Positions 17,668-25,236 of a DNA stretch of 64,000 nt are shown one piece after another. This stretch comes from a bacterium (GTDB taxonomy: Bacteria > Myxococcota_A > UBA9160 > UBA4427). The stretch is from contig JANSYR010000006.1 of NCBI GenBank assembly GCA_024742285.1, positions 264,622-328,621 on the forward strand, given 5' to 3'. Both the position numbers and the translations under genes were made by a program. How positions within the stretch are numbered: the stretch's first letter is position 1; every line of letters starts with the position of its first letter. The notes under the pieces were generated by a model that saw only the letters and a list, made by a program, of their open reading frames with translations, was not told the DNA's origin and did not search any database.

Positions 17668-18303
17668 TCAACGGCGCGGAAGCAGGCTCGCCAGGAAGCG
17701 GCCGACTTCCGACGTCCGCGCTTCGACGTCGTAGTCGTCGCGATGGACCCACTCGAGGGTCGTCGCGTAGATCGAGCCGAGCACGACCTCCGCGAAGGTC
17801 TCGATCGAGGCGCCGGGCGGGAGCTGATCCGGCCCGCCCTCGGCGAGCAGGGCCTGGATCGCGTCCGAGACGCGGATCTCCCCTTCGCTCGCGTCCGGGG
17901 TGCCGTGGGCGGCGCCGAAGAAGGCGCCGACGAACTCGCGGTGGACCGGGCCGATCTCGAAATCGCCCGAGAAGAATCCGTCGAAGAGGAGGGTGATCCG
18001 CTCCCGGGTCGTCGCCCCCGCGACGCGCGCTTCGTCGATGCTCGCGACCATCCTGGAGACCGCTTCGCGGGAGAGCGCCTGGACGATGTCGGCCTTGGTC
18101 GGGAAGTGGTTGCAGAGGGTCCGTTTCGCGACGTCCGCCGCCTCGCAGATGTCGTCGATCTTCGTCGCCTCGATCCCGCGCTCCGTGAAGAGCTCCTCCG
18201 CGGTCGTCAGGACACGCGCGCGAAACTCCTGGACGCGTCGATCGCCGCGGCCCGGCGGCGAGGACGCCTCGGCGTCGGTAGAGAGGGGGGAGTCGGTCGG
18301 CAT
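17668..18303 (-). CDS. TetR-family transcriptional regulator
   Basis: A 211-residue TetR-type repressor. The helix-turn-helix is in residues 22-68, with LTTAEELFTERGIEATKIDD and AADVAKRTLCNHFPTKAD. The variable C-terminal domain would bind an effector. I use the ATG at 18303, preceded by GAGGA; an in-frame start at 18339 would put coding sequence across the palindrome described next. It precedes the SDR/amidohydrolase genes on the same strand and is probably their regulator and its own. Confidence 0.9.
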   Translation of the reverse strand: MPTDSPLSTDAEASSPPGRGDRRVQEFRARVLTTAEELFTERGIEATKIDDICEAADVAKRTLCNHFPTKADIVQALSREAVSRMVASIDEARVAGATTRERITLLFDGFFSGDFEIGPVHREFVGAFFGAAHGTPDASEGEIRVSDAIQALLAEGGPDQLPPGASIETFAEVVLGSIYATTLEWVHRDDYDVEARTSEVGRFLASLLPRR

Positions 18304-18333
18304 TCGAGGTCCTCTTGGCGAGCAGCCGCCAAG

Positions 18334-18349
18334 TGGCATTTAAATGCCA
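18334..18349. promoter_or_regulatory. Perfect 16-bp palindrome, probable TetR operator
   Basis: TGGCATTTAAATGCCA is a perfect palindrome 30 bases upstream of the TetR start. Its AT-rich centre stands out sharply in this G+C-rich sequence. Size, symmetry and position fit the operator of the adjacent regulator, acting in autorepression and on the downstream genes (inference). Confidence 0.65.
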
Positions 18350-18442
18350 TTCAGGAACGGCCCCGTCAACCCCGAAGCACCACGTTTCGTGGCGAATCGC
18401 CCCGCCGGCCGAGAATCCCCTGTCGAATCAAGGCTTTCCGGA

Positions 18443-18913
18443 CTAGCCGCCGGCCAGCCCATCGAGCACGGACTGCGGAATCTCGAAGTACGAGACCTCG
18501 TTCGGCTCCTCGAGGCCGGCGAAGAGGTCCCGGAGCAGCGGCCCCGAGTCTCGCAAGGCCGCGCCATCGAGGGCCGAGCCGAGCCCGGCGTAGCCGGCCT
18601 CTTCGGCGAGCGCGGGCGCGCGGGTCGTCAGCGCGTCGATGCCCCAGTCGACGGCATCGCCGGCCTCGATCCGGGTCTCTTCCTTCCGCTCCGCGGGCGC
18701 GTGGTAGTGGGGCCGCTCGCGGAAGAGATCCATGCGCAGGACCTCGACTTCGTCGGCGGCGTCGGCTTCCCGACCCCAGACGTAGAGCGTGATCCCGCCG
18801 TCGATGTCACCGACCTCGCGACGACAGGCGACGAAGCGAAGGCCGCCGGCGGCGACCTCGGCGTCGGGTCCTTTCCGGATCTCGAGCTTGGCCATGGGTA
18901 CGGATTCGCTCAT
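18443..18913 (-). CDS. Conserved-looking protein of unknown function
   Basis: A 156-residue soluble protein I do not recognise. It has GGITLYVWGREADAADEVE in the middle, then LRMDLFRERPHYHAPAE, a histidine-rich turn that may bind a metal or ligand, and an alpha-helical C-terminal third. The start is set with confidence at 18913 because AGGAGGTGA lies just upstream, the best ribosome site in the window, which hints at high expression. It lies between the TetR gene and the glycosyltransferase operon, 46 bases downstream of the last glycosyltransferase stop, so it could be read from that operon. Confidence 0.75.
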   Translation of the reverse strand: MSESVPMAKLEIRKGPDAEVAAGGLRFVACRREVGDIDGGITLYVWGREADAADEVEVLRMDLFRERPHYHAPAERKEETRIEAGDAVDWGIDALTTRAPALAEEAGYAGLGSALDGAALRDSGPLLRDLFAGLEEPNEVSYFEIPQSVLDGLAGG

Positions 18914-18959
18914 GTCACCTCCTCGTTTCGACCCGGGTCCACCGAGCCGCCGTGCGAGA

Positions 18960-21119
18960 CTAGCGCCCCGATCGGCGCCGCGCGGAGGCCTCGAGCCAGC
19001 GACGCCGCAGGGCGTGCACCCATCGATCACGAGAGACCTCGCCGACCCAGTTGCCGAGGGCGTCCTTCACGTGATGCCGATACAGGTCCGCGGCCCACGC
19101 GTACGCCCGCCCCGAAGGACCGGCGCGCGCCGCCCCGAGGCCGCGCAGGTCGGAAGCGCTCGCCAGATAGACCTCGAACGCGCTCCGCAGCTCCGGCGGA
19201 AGCGTCTCGAGGTGGGGCGCGACGATGCGCGCCACGAGGTCTGCGTGCCGCACGTGTGCGGCGGCGGCGAGTCCGGCGGGGCGCTGGCGGTAGCGGTGGA
19301 AGACCGCCGGCAACCCTTCCCCCGCATGCCCCGCGACCGCGAGTCGGAGCTGGAGATCCCAGTCTTCGTAGGCGGGCAGCTCCTCCCGGTAGGGGAACGC
19401 CTCGAGGGTCTCACGCCGAAAGACGGCGGCTGCGGTTCCGCATCCGTTCTCGTAGAAGAGCATCCCGGGCGTCGGGTCGTAGGGCACGACCCAATCGCTG
19501 GCGAGGGCCGGATCGTCCCCGTCGGCGAAGGCCGCCGAGATGCCGTTCACCCAGCAGAGCTCTTCGTGCGCGTCGAGCGCGGCGACGGCGGTACCGAGGT
19601 AGCCGGGCACGATCAGGTCGTCGGGGTCGAGCGGAAGCACGAACTCCCCGCGCGCTTCGGCGACGCCGGCGTTGCGCGCGCTCGCGAGCCCGCCGTTGGC
19701 CTTGCGCACGACTCGCAGCTCGCACGCGTCGAAGGTGGACGCGATCGAATCGAGCAGGTCGCGCGCTTCCGGGGACGGTGAACCGTCGTCGACGAGGAGG
19801 ATCTCCTTGCGGGGATGGGGATCCGCGACGATCGAATCGAGGCACGCCTCGAGGTAGGCCTGCATCTCGTAGAAGGGAATCACGATCGACACGAGCGCCG
19901 GTTCGGCGCGAGGGGGTTCGCGCTCGGGCGTCGCGGGAGCGCGCGGGGGATCGACTGCACGAACGGGGTCCCCTCCCCCGCCCCGCGGCGCGGCTGGCCA
20001 CTCGCCGGCGTCGAGCGCGCGGCACCATCGGTCCAGGATCTGGGCGAGCGCATCGACGGCGTCGACCGGAAAACGGTCGATCGATCCCCCGGACGCTCCG
20101 TCTCCGAGATCGCGGAACGCCCCCAGATCCGTCACGGCGAGCGGGAGCCCGATCGAGGCGAGCTCCCTCGCGGCGAGGCCGAAGGTCTCCGTTCGACTCG
20201 GTACGACCGCCGCATGGCAATCGGCCATCCGACGCAACGCCGCTTCGCGCGGCAACGCCCCATGGAAGTGGACCCGGCCCGCGTGCTCCGGAGCGACCAG
20301 ACGACGCAGCTCCTCCGCGTGACTCGCCCGAAAACGACCGGGCTCGTCCGCGCCGACCAGATGCAGCTCGAGGGCGTCCCCGCCCCGCGCCTCGAACACG
20401 CTCGAAGCGGCTCGAAGCAAGGTCTCCGGCCCCTTCAGCGGCTGCAGCTTGCCGAGGAACCCGATCCGAAGCGGCCGCCCCTCGGCGATCGGCGGAGGCG
20501 ACCACGCGATTCCCGGTCTTTCGAACGAGGGCGGCGAGATCGCGCGATTCGGCGCGAGCGGCTGCGCGTCGGCGTACTCGTCGAGGACCGCCGCCGACGG
20601 CGCGACGATTCGATCGGCGTGGCGGAGCGCATAGCGTTCGATCGCGAGTCGCTGCTTGTCTTCCAGGGAGAGCATGGCCCGATCGTCCGCCGCGGAGACC
20701 CGCGCGACCGTTCCGTGCAGGCGGACCGTGACTGGCGGAAGCGGGGGGCCGAGTCCGAGCCGGCGCGCCTTGATCGAGACGAAGCCGGGACCATCGAAGT
20801 CCGGAAACTCGATCGACTCGACCGCCTCCGACTCGACGATCGAACACAGCGCGAGCCAGATGCGATGGGAGCGCCAGTGCGCGCGGGATCGGAAGACGCG
20901 CCGGGGAAGCATGCCCTGCCCCCGCGCCGCCACGTGCTCGACCCGCGCTTCCGCAGGAACGCTCTTCCGAACGCGCGTCACGACGGAGGCCGACGCATCG
21001 AGGACCACCAGCGCGCGCGCAGGATCCCGCTCGACTTCCGCTCGCACGGCCTCGCCGATCCCGCCGCGCGTTTCGCCCCCCCACTCGTCCGTCACGAAGG
21101 CGATTCGGGTGAGGCTCAT
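18960..21119 (-). CDS. Two-domain glycosyltransferase (GT4-like plus GT2)
   Basis: A 719-residue fusion of two glycosyltransferases. Residues 1-375 form a GT-B (GT4-like) domain: RIAFVTDEWGGETRGGIGEA at the start, IGFLGKLQPLKGPETLL for the hinge, and the donor site RTETFGLAARELASIG. After a proline-rich linker, residues from about 420 form a GT-A (GT2) domain: VSIVIPFYEMQAYLEACLDS, LLVDDGS and LPLDPDDLIVPGY with the metal-binding aspartates. It should add two different sugars in the cytoplasm during chain assembly. Its ATG overlaps the upstream gene's stop as ATGA. It is the last gene of the polysaccharide operon. Confidence 0.9.
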   Translation of the reverse strand: MSLTRIAFVTDEWGGETRGGIGEAVRAEVERDPARALVVLDASASVVTRVRKSVPAEARVEHVAARGQGMLPRRVFRSRAHWRSHRIWLALCSIVESEAVESIEFPDFDGPGFVSIKARRLGLGPPLPPVTVRLHGTVARVSAADDRAMLSLEDKQRLAIERYALRHADRIVAPSAAVLDEYADAQPLAPNRAISPPSFERPGIAWSPPPIAEGRPLRIGFLGKLQPLKGPETLLRAASSVFEARGGDALELHLVGADEPGRFRASHAEELRRLVAPEHAGRVHFHGALPREAALRRMADCHAAVVPSRTETFGLAARELASIGLPLAVTDLGAFRDLGDGASGGSIDRFPVDAVDALAQILDRWCRALDAGEWPAAPRGGGGDPVRAVDPPRAPATPEREPPRAEPALVSIVIPFYEMQAYLEACLDSIVADPHPRKEILLVDDGSPSPEARDLLDSIASTFDACELRVVRKANGGLASARNAGVAEARGEFVLPLDPDDLIVPGYLGTAVAALDAHEELCWVNGISAAFADGDDPALASDWVVPYDPTPGMLFYENGCGTAAAVFRRETLEAFPYREELPAYEDWDLQLRLAVAGHAGEGLPAVFHRYRQRPAGLAAAAHVRHADLVARIVAPHLETLPPELRSAFEVYLASASDLRGLGAARAGPSGRAYAWAADLYRHHVKDALGNWVGEVSRDRWVHALRRRWLEASARRRSGR

Positions 21120-22234
21120 GCTCGGTGCCCCGATCCGTCGGCGAGGAAGCGATCGATCGAAGCCCGTGCGACCTCCGCGTAGGCAGGCGCCCAGACCGCG
21201 TACGCGTCGAGGATCGCGTCCCGATCCGAGACCGCCCGTCGAATCGCGGCCTCGATCGCGCGGGGATCGTCGGCGCGCGGCACCACGAGACGTGTCTCGA
21301 GGAGCTGCGCCGCTTCGTCCACCGCGGGCGTCGAGACGACCGGCGTCCCTACGAAGAGGTGACTGGATGCGCCGATCAGGCAGGGCACGCCGAGATGGAG
21401 ACTCTCGAGCGGCAGGAGCGGTGAACACTCCGAGAGCGTCACGTAGAGATTGCAGTCCTGGGCGCGGAGAAGGCCGACGAGCGCCGGCGCGTCGAAGGGA
21501 TGGGCCCGGACGTGGGCCAGCGCGATCCCGAGCCCTCGCGCGTGGGCCTGCGCCGGCGCGTCGAGTACGCCCGTCAGCCGGGCCTCTTCGAGGCGGGCCA
21601 CCGCGGCGAGCATCGCGTAGGGGTTCTTCCGCCAGGAGGGACCTGCGACGAAGAGTCCCAGGCGAAGCGTCGCCTCCTTCCCATCACCAGGGCGGGGGCT
21701 TCGCTCCGGCGAGCCGGTCGGCGGCGGGTTGAAGACGTCCACGGCAGGCAGGCCTCTGCTCGCTTGCGCTCCGCCCTCCCCGGACTTGAAGAACCCGATC
21801 CGATCGATCACGCCTTCCGCCGCGAGGGCCATGACCTCCGCGTAGTGCCTCCGCTCGTCGGCGTCGGCGAGCTGCATCGGCGAGCCGTGCCAGAGCACGC
21901 CGAGAAAACGTTCCGGCGCGCGCGCTGCGAGCGCGCGCGCGACCGCCGCGTAGCCGTCGACCCAGCCGGAGAAGACGATCCGCTCGGCGGCGGAATCGAG
22001 GATCGCAGCGACGAGCCCGCGGCGATCGGAAGCGAGGACGAGCGCGGCCCCATCGACGTCGACGGTCGCCGGAAACAGGCGCCGCGTCGCGGCCGAGACA
22101 CCGAGATAGTCGCCCGGCGCGATCGCGACCGTGCCGTCCTCGCAGCCGTCGATCCCGGCCGTCGTCCAGTCGACCCGTCCGCGCCGAGCTCGAGCGCCCC
22201 AACGAGCCAGGCCTGCGCGCGCGCGGCCGATCAT
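21116..22234 (-). CDS. Glycosyltransferase (GT-B type), paralogue of the C-terminal part of the 25.2-kb fusion
   Basis: A 372-residue glycosyltransferase-like protein. The C-terminal half has the donor-binding pattern in NLYVTLSECSPLLPLESLHL followed by GVPCLIGASSHLF, nearly identical in arrangement to residues of the fusion at 25237-27438. Both also share an LWHGS block and the C-terminal run of helices ending in the R-A-S-x-D/E-x-FL pattern. I choose the ATG at 22234, which makes an ATGA overlap with the preceding gene; a longer frame to 22288 exists. The family number is uncertain because the N-terminal domain is short and divergent. Confidence 0.8.
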   Translation of the reverse strand: MIGRARAGLARWGARARRGRVDWTTAGIDGCEDGTVAIAPGDYLGVSAATRRLFPATVDVDGAALVLASDRRGLVAAILDSAAERIVFSGWVDGYAAVARALAARAPERFLGVLWHGSPMQLADADERRHYAEVMALAAEGVIDRIGFFKSGEGGAQASRGLPAVDVFNPPPTGSPERSPRPGDGKEATLRLGLFVAGPSWRKNPYAMLAAVARLEEARLTGVLDAPAQAHARGLGIALAHVRAHPFDAPALVGLLRAQDCNLYVTLSECSPLLPLESLHLGVPCLIGASSHLFVGTPVVSTPAVDEAAQLLETRLVVPRADDPRAIEAAIRRAVSDRDAILDAYAVWAPAYAEVARASIDRFLADGSGHRA

Positions 22235-24309
22235 CTTCCCGACCGCGAGACCGCGCGCCCCAGGAGCTTTCGGCGGAGCTTGGTCCACGCCATGCGCAGC
22301 AACGTCGTACCGTTCAGGTGATCGCTGGCGATCCTCCGCGCCCGCGCCTCGTCGAGCGCCGGTGCAGGAACCGCTGCGGGGCGCTCTCCGTCCTCCGAGA
22401 GCGCGAGCAGCGAGAGCCTCTCCCGGATCGCGCCGGGCGCCGCGGCCTGAACGAGGAAGGCCAGCTGCCCGGGCTCGCGGATCTCCTCTTCGGCACTGCT
22501 CGCCGTGAGTCGGGCCTGGGCGAGCAGGGAGCCGCGTCCGTAGTCGACCTGGGCACGCCAGAGGACGCCGACTTCCCCGTAGTGGCCGGCCTGGGAATCG
22601 AAGAGCTCGACGAGGAGCGTCTCGGGACGCGTTCGGATCAGCGCTCGACTCCTGCGCGCACCGAAGTCGAAGGGGTAGCGCTCGGGGACGAGGTCGAGCG
22701 CCGAGATCACGAGCCGCCCTTCGAAGTCGCGGAACCAGGTGCCGGCAAAGCCCATGCTCGGGTTGCGTTCGAGGGCGCCCCGACAGAGCGCGAGGAAGTC
22801 GTCGTCCGGATGATCGCCGGCAACGAGAAGCCAGAGCGCGTCCTGTGTCCTCACGCTCGCCAGAGCCGCCGGCTCGCCGTTCGCGGACGCGACACGTCGG
22901 GTCGCTCCGAGCCAGCGGACGCCGCTCGCCGCTTCCGGCGCTCGTGGGTCCTCGTCGTGATAGGCCAGCAGGAGCCGGTCGCCCTCCTCCATCTGCGCGC
23001 GGACGGCGCCGACGGTGGCCTCGATCTGGGGCTCGGTCGCCGCGAGCGGCACCTCGACGATCGTCGTGACGTAAAGACGCACCTCGGTTTCCCGCGCGAT
23101 CGGGCGGAGCGCTCGAGGCCGCTCGTAGAAGTCTCCGAGGGGCGCAGTCGCGAGCGGTGTGCCCTTCTCGAGCCCCGCCAGGCGCTCCGGGTTCTCGAGG
23201 AGTGTCCCGATCTGGTCGGCGAGATCCGTGCTCGACCCGTCGAAGTACCAGGCGTGGACCCCTTCCTCGAAGTAGTTCCGGAACGCGGGGATGTCGGCCA
23301 TGAGGAGCGGGACACCCGCCTCGTGAGCTTCGTGCGCGGCGTAGCAGAACGACTCGAAGCGATTCGGGAAGACGGTGACGCGCGCCCTTCCGAAACGCTC
23401 CGCCACCTGGTCGTGCGGGAGGTGTCCCGTGAACTCGAAACGATTCCGGAAGCGCTCGGGGATCGTGCCGAGCAGGTATTCCGTGTAGCTGGCGCCGCCG
23501 GGACCGTCCCGGCCGTCGTTTCCGATGAAGACGAAGTCGACGTCGAGGTCGGGCTGCCGCTCGAGCAGGAGGAGCGCGGCGCGCACGAGCCGTTCCACGC
23601 CCTTGAACTCGAAGATCCGACCGAAGAACTGGACCTCACGGACGTCGCCCGGCGCGAGGATGGGGCGCGCCGGAAAGCGAGCCGTCGGCGGTTCCGAGAT
23701 CCGGATCGCCGTCGGGTCGAGCTCGTACCGGTCGAGATAGTAGGCGTCGGCATAGCTCTGCGACGGCAGGAGCGTCGCCTCGGAGAGCGCCAGCCCCGCG
23801 CGCTCGAGGCCGTAGAGGATCGATCGATCCCGATCGATGCCGTGCGTTCCTTCGTGGAGATCGATCAACTCCACGCTGTTGTGGACCCGCATGCCCAGCA
23901 CCGGCATCCGGGGCTGGAGCCCGAAACGCTTCTCGACCAGCGCGTGATAGCCGACGCCGCAGTACTCGAAGAACTCGACGAAGTCGACCGGATCGAGCTC
24001 CGCCAGGCGCCTCACCGCATGGGCGAAGCGCAGACTCTTCGCGAGGAAGGGGTTCTCGACCTCGGCCAGGAGCGACGGCGCGTCTTCGCACAGGGCGTCG
24101 GCGTGATGGGCGCGACATCGCTCGGGAACGCTGAGCGTCGGGAGGTCGTCCTTCTCGAAACGATCGAAGTAGACCTTCGGCACGTCGAGCAGGAGGACGA
24201 CTTCATGCCCCTGCTGGAGGAGCAGATCCGTCGCGTGTCTCAGGAGGACGCCACACCCTCCCCAGGTGGTCGGATGGAACTCGTAGGTGGCGAAGAGAAT
24301 GCGAGCCAC
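22231..24309 (-). CDS. Large glycosyltransferase: GT4 domain plus degenerate GT2-like domain
   Basis: A 692-residue protein with a GT4 domain in the first 400 residues: ILFATYEFHPTTWGGCGVLL, VQFFGRIFEFKGVERLVRAA and the donor site PNRFESFCYAAHEAHEAG. The C-terminal 280 residues (RLYVTTIVEVPLAATEPQIE onward) look like a GT2-type fold that lacks a clear DxD, so it may bind rather than transfer sugar. A basic tail ends the chain. The start is a GTG at 24309, seven bases after the sulfotransferase stop at 24316. It is expected to work on the cytoplasmic face during glycan assembly. Confidence 0.87.
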   Translation of the reverse strand: MARILFATYEFHPTTWGGCGVLLRHATDLLLQQGHEVVLLLDVPKVYFDRFEKDDLPTLSVPERCRAHHADALCEDAPSLLAEVENPFLAKSLRFAHAVRRLAELDPVDFVEFFEYCGVGYHALVEKRFGLQPRMPVLGMRVHNSVELIDLHEGTHGIDRDRSILYGLERAGLALSEATLLPSQSYADAYYLDRYELDPTAIRISEPPTARFPARPILAPGDVREVQFFGRIFEFKGVERLVRAALLLLERQPDLDVDFVFIGNDGRDGPGGASYTEYLLGTIPERFRNRFEFTGHLPHDQVAERFGRARVTVFPNRFESFCYAAHEAHEAGVPLLMADIPAFRNYFEEGVHAWYFDGSSTDLADQIGTLLENPERLAGLEKGTPLATAPLGDFYERPRALRPIARETEVRLYVTTIVEVPLAATEPQIEATVGAVRAQMEEGDRLLLAYHDEDPRAPEAASGVRWLGATRRVASANGEPAALASVRTQDALWLLVAGDHPDDDFLALCRGALERNPSMGFAGTWFRDFEGRLVISALDLVPERYPFDFGARRSRALIRTRPETLLVELFDSQAGHYGEVGVLWRAQVDYGRGSLLAQARLTASSAEEEIREPGQLAFLVQAAAPGAIRERLSLLALSEDGERPAAVPAPALDEARARRIASDHLNGTTLLRMAWTKLRRKLLGRAVSRSGR

Positions 24310-24315
24310 GCCGGC

Positions 24316-25212
24316 CTAGTTCCCGACGGCGAACACGGAGCGCCAGCCTCGACGGGGCACCAGGGGCGGGTTGCCGAGATCCCGGTACCCGAGCGCCTCC
24401 ATGGCGGCGCCACACTCCCGGTAGACGATCCGACGGAAATAGCTCGCTCGAGAGATCGCCCGCCGGGAGTCCACCGCGAGCGCGGCAGGGCTCACCTGGT
24501 TCCGGAACGAGCTGTTGAAGGTCGGCCCGCCCAGCTGCGCGCCCATCTCCGGCACGTACTCGACCCCCGCGTGCGCGGCCAGGCGCTCGGCCCACTCCTC
24601 GGGCGCCTCGAGCAGGTCCTCGTGCCGCGCCAGCAGGACCGCATCACCGAACTCCCCGTCCGCGACCCGCTGAGCGACGGAAGCATGCTGGCACCAGTGA
24701 TGCGCCACCTGACGGAGATTCTCGGGGTCGCGGGTCCGGGCCGGGTCCGCCCACGGCGCGTGGACCGCACTCCAGACCACCTCCTCGGCGTGGCGAAGGA
24801 CGTAGACGAAACGCGCTTCGGGCATCGCTTCGATCATCTCCGCGAGGTAGAGCCCGTCGCCCGGATGCGCGTTCACGAAGCGCCCGGTTCGCGATCCGTG
24901 CTCCTCGACACAGTGGCGGATCGTGGCCTCGACCATCCGCGCGAGGTAGCGATCGTCGACGTCCCAGCCGTACATCGGACTTCCGAACGAGGACCGCGCG
25001 CCGAAGAGGTTCCGGAAGTAGTAGAGCTCCTTCGGGTCGTAGCCCGTTTCCGGGTCGTACCCGCGAAGCGGCGCCAGGTCGGGATGGGCCGTCAAGGCGG
25101 CCCAGACCACGCTCGTGCCGGAACGCTGACAACCGACCACGAAGACGTTGTCGCGCCGAAGATCCTCCGACGCGACTTCCTTCCGTTCGTTGGCACGGGA
25201 TTCCGACGACAC
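24316..25212 (-). CDS. Sulfotransferase-family protein
   Basis: A 298-residue PAPS-dependent sulfotransferase-type protein. The 5'-phosphosulfate loop is FVVGCQRSGTSVVWAALTAH at 24-43. A 3'-phosphate-binding block follows, with FVYVLRHAEEVVWSAVHAPW. The later LLARHEDLLEAPEEWAERLA is the usual third block. In this operon it would sulfate the exported polysaccharide or its terminus. The start is a GTG at 25212 with GGAGAGAAG upstream. No PAPS-synthesis genes are in the window. Confidence 0.88.
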   Translation of the reverse strand: MSSESRANERKEVASEDLRRDNVFVVGCQRSGTSVVWAALTAHPDLAPLRGYDPETGYDPKELYYFRNLFGARSSFGSPMYGWDVDDRYLARMVEATIRHCVEEHGSRTGRFVNAHPGDGLYLAEMIEAMPEARFVYVLRHAEEVVWSAVHAPWADPARTRDPENLRQVAHHWCQHASVAQRVADGEFGDAVLLARHEDLLEAPEEWAERLAAHAGVEYVPEMGAQLGGPTFNSSFRNQVSPAALAVDSRRAISRASYFRRIVYRECGAAMEALGYRDLGNPPLVPRRGWRSVFAVGN

Positions 25213-25236
25213 GCTTCTCTCCGCTCGGCTCGCTCT

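Noticed and set aside
18344..20731. 795-codon open frame on the plus strand
   Set aside because: Antisense to the GT4-GT2 fusion; the product is low-complexity arginine-rich sequence.
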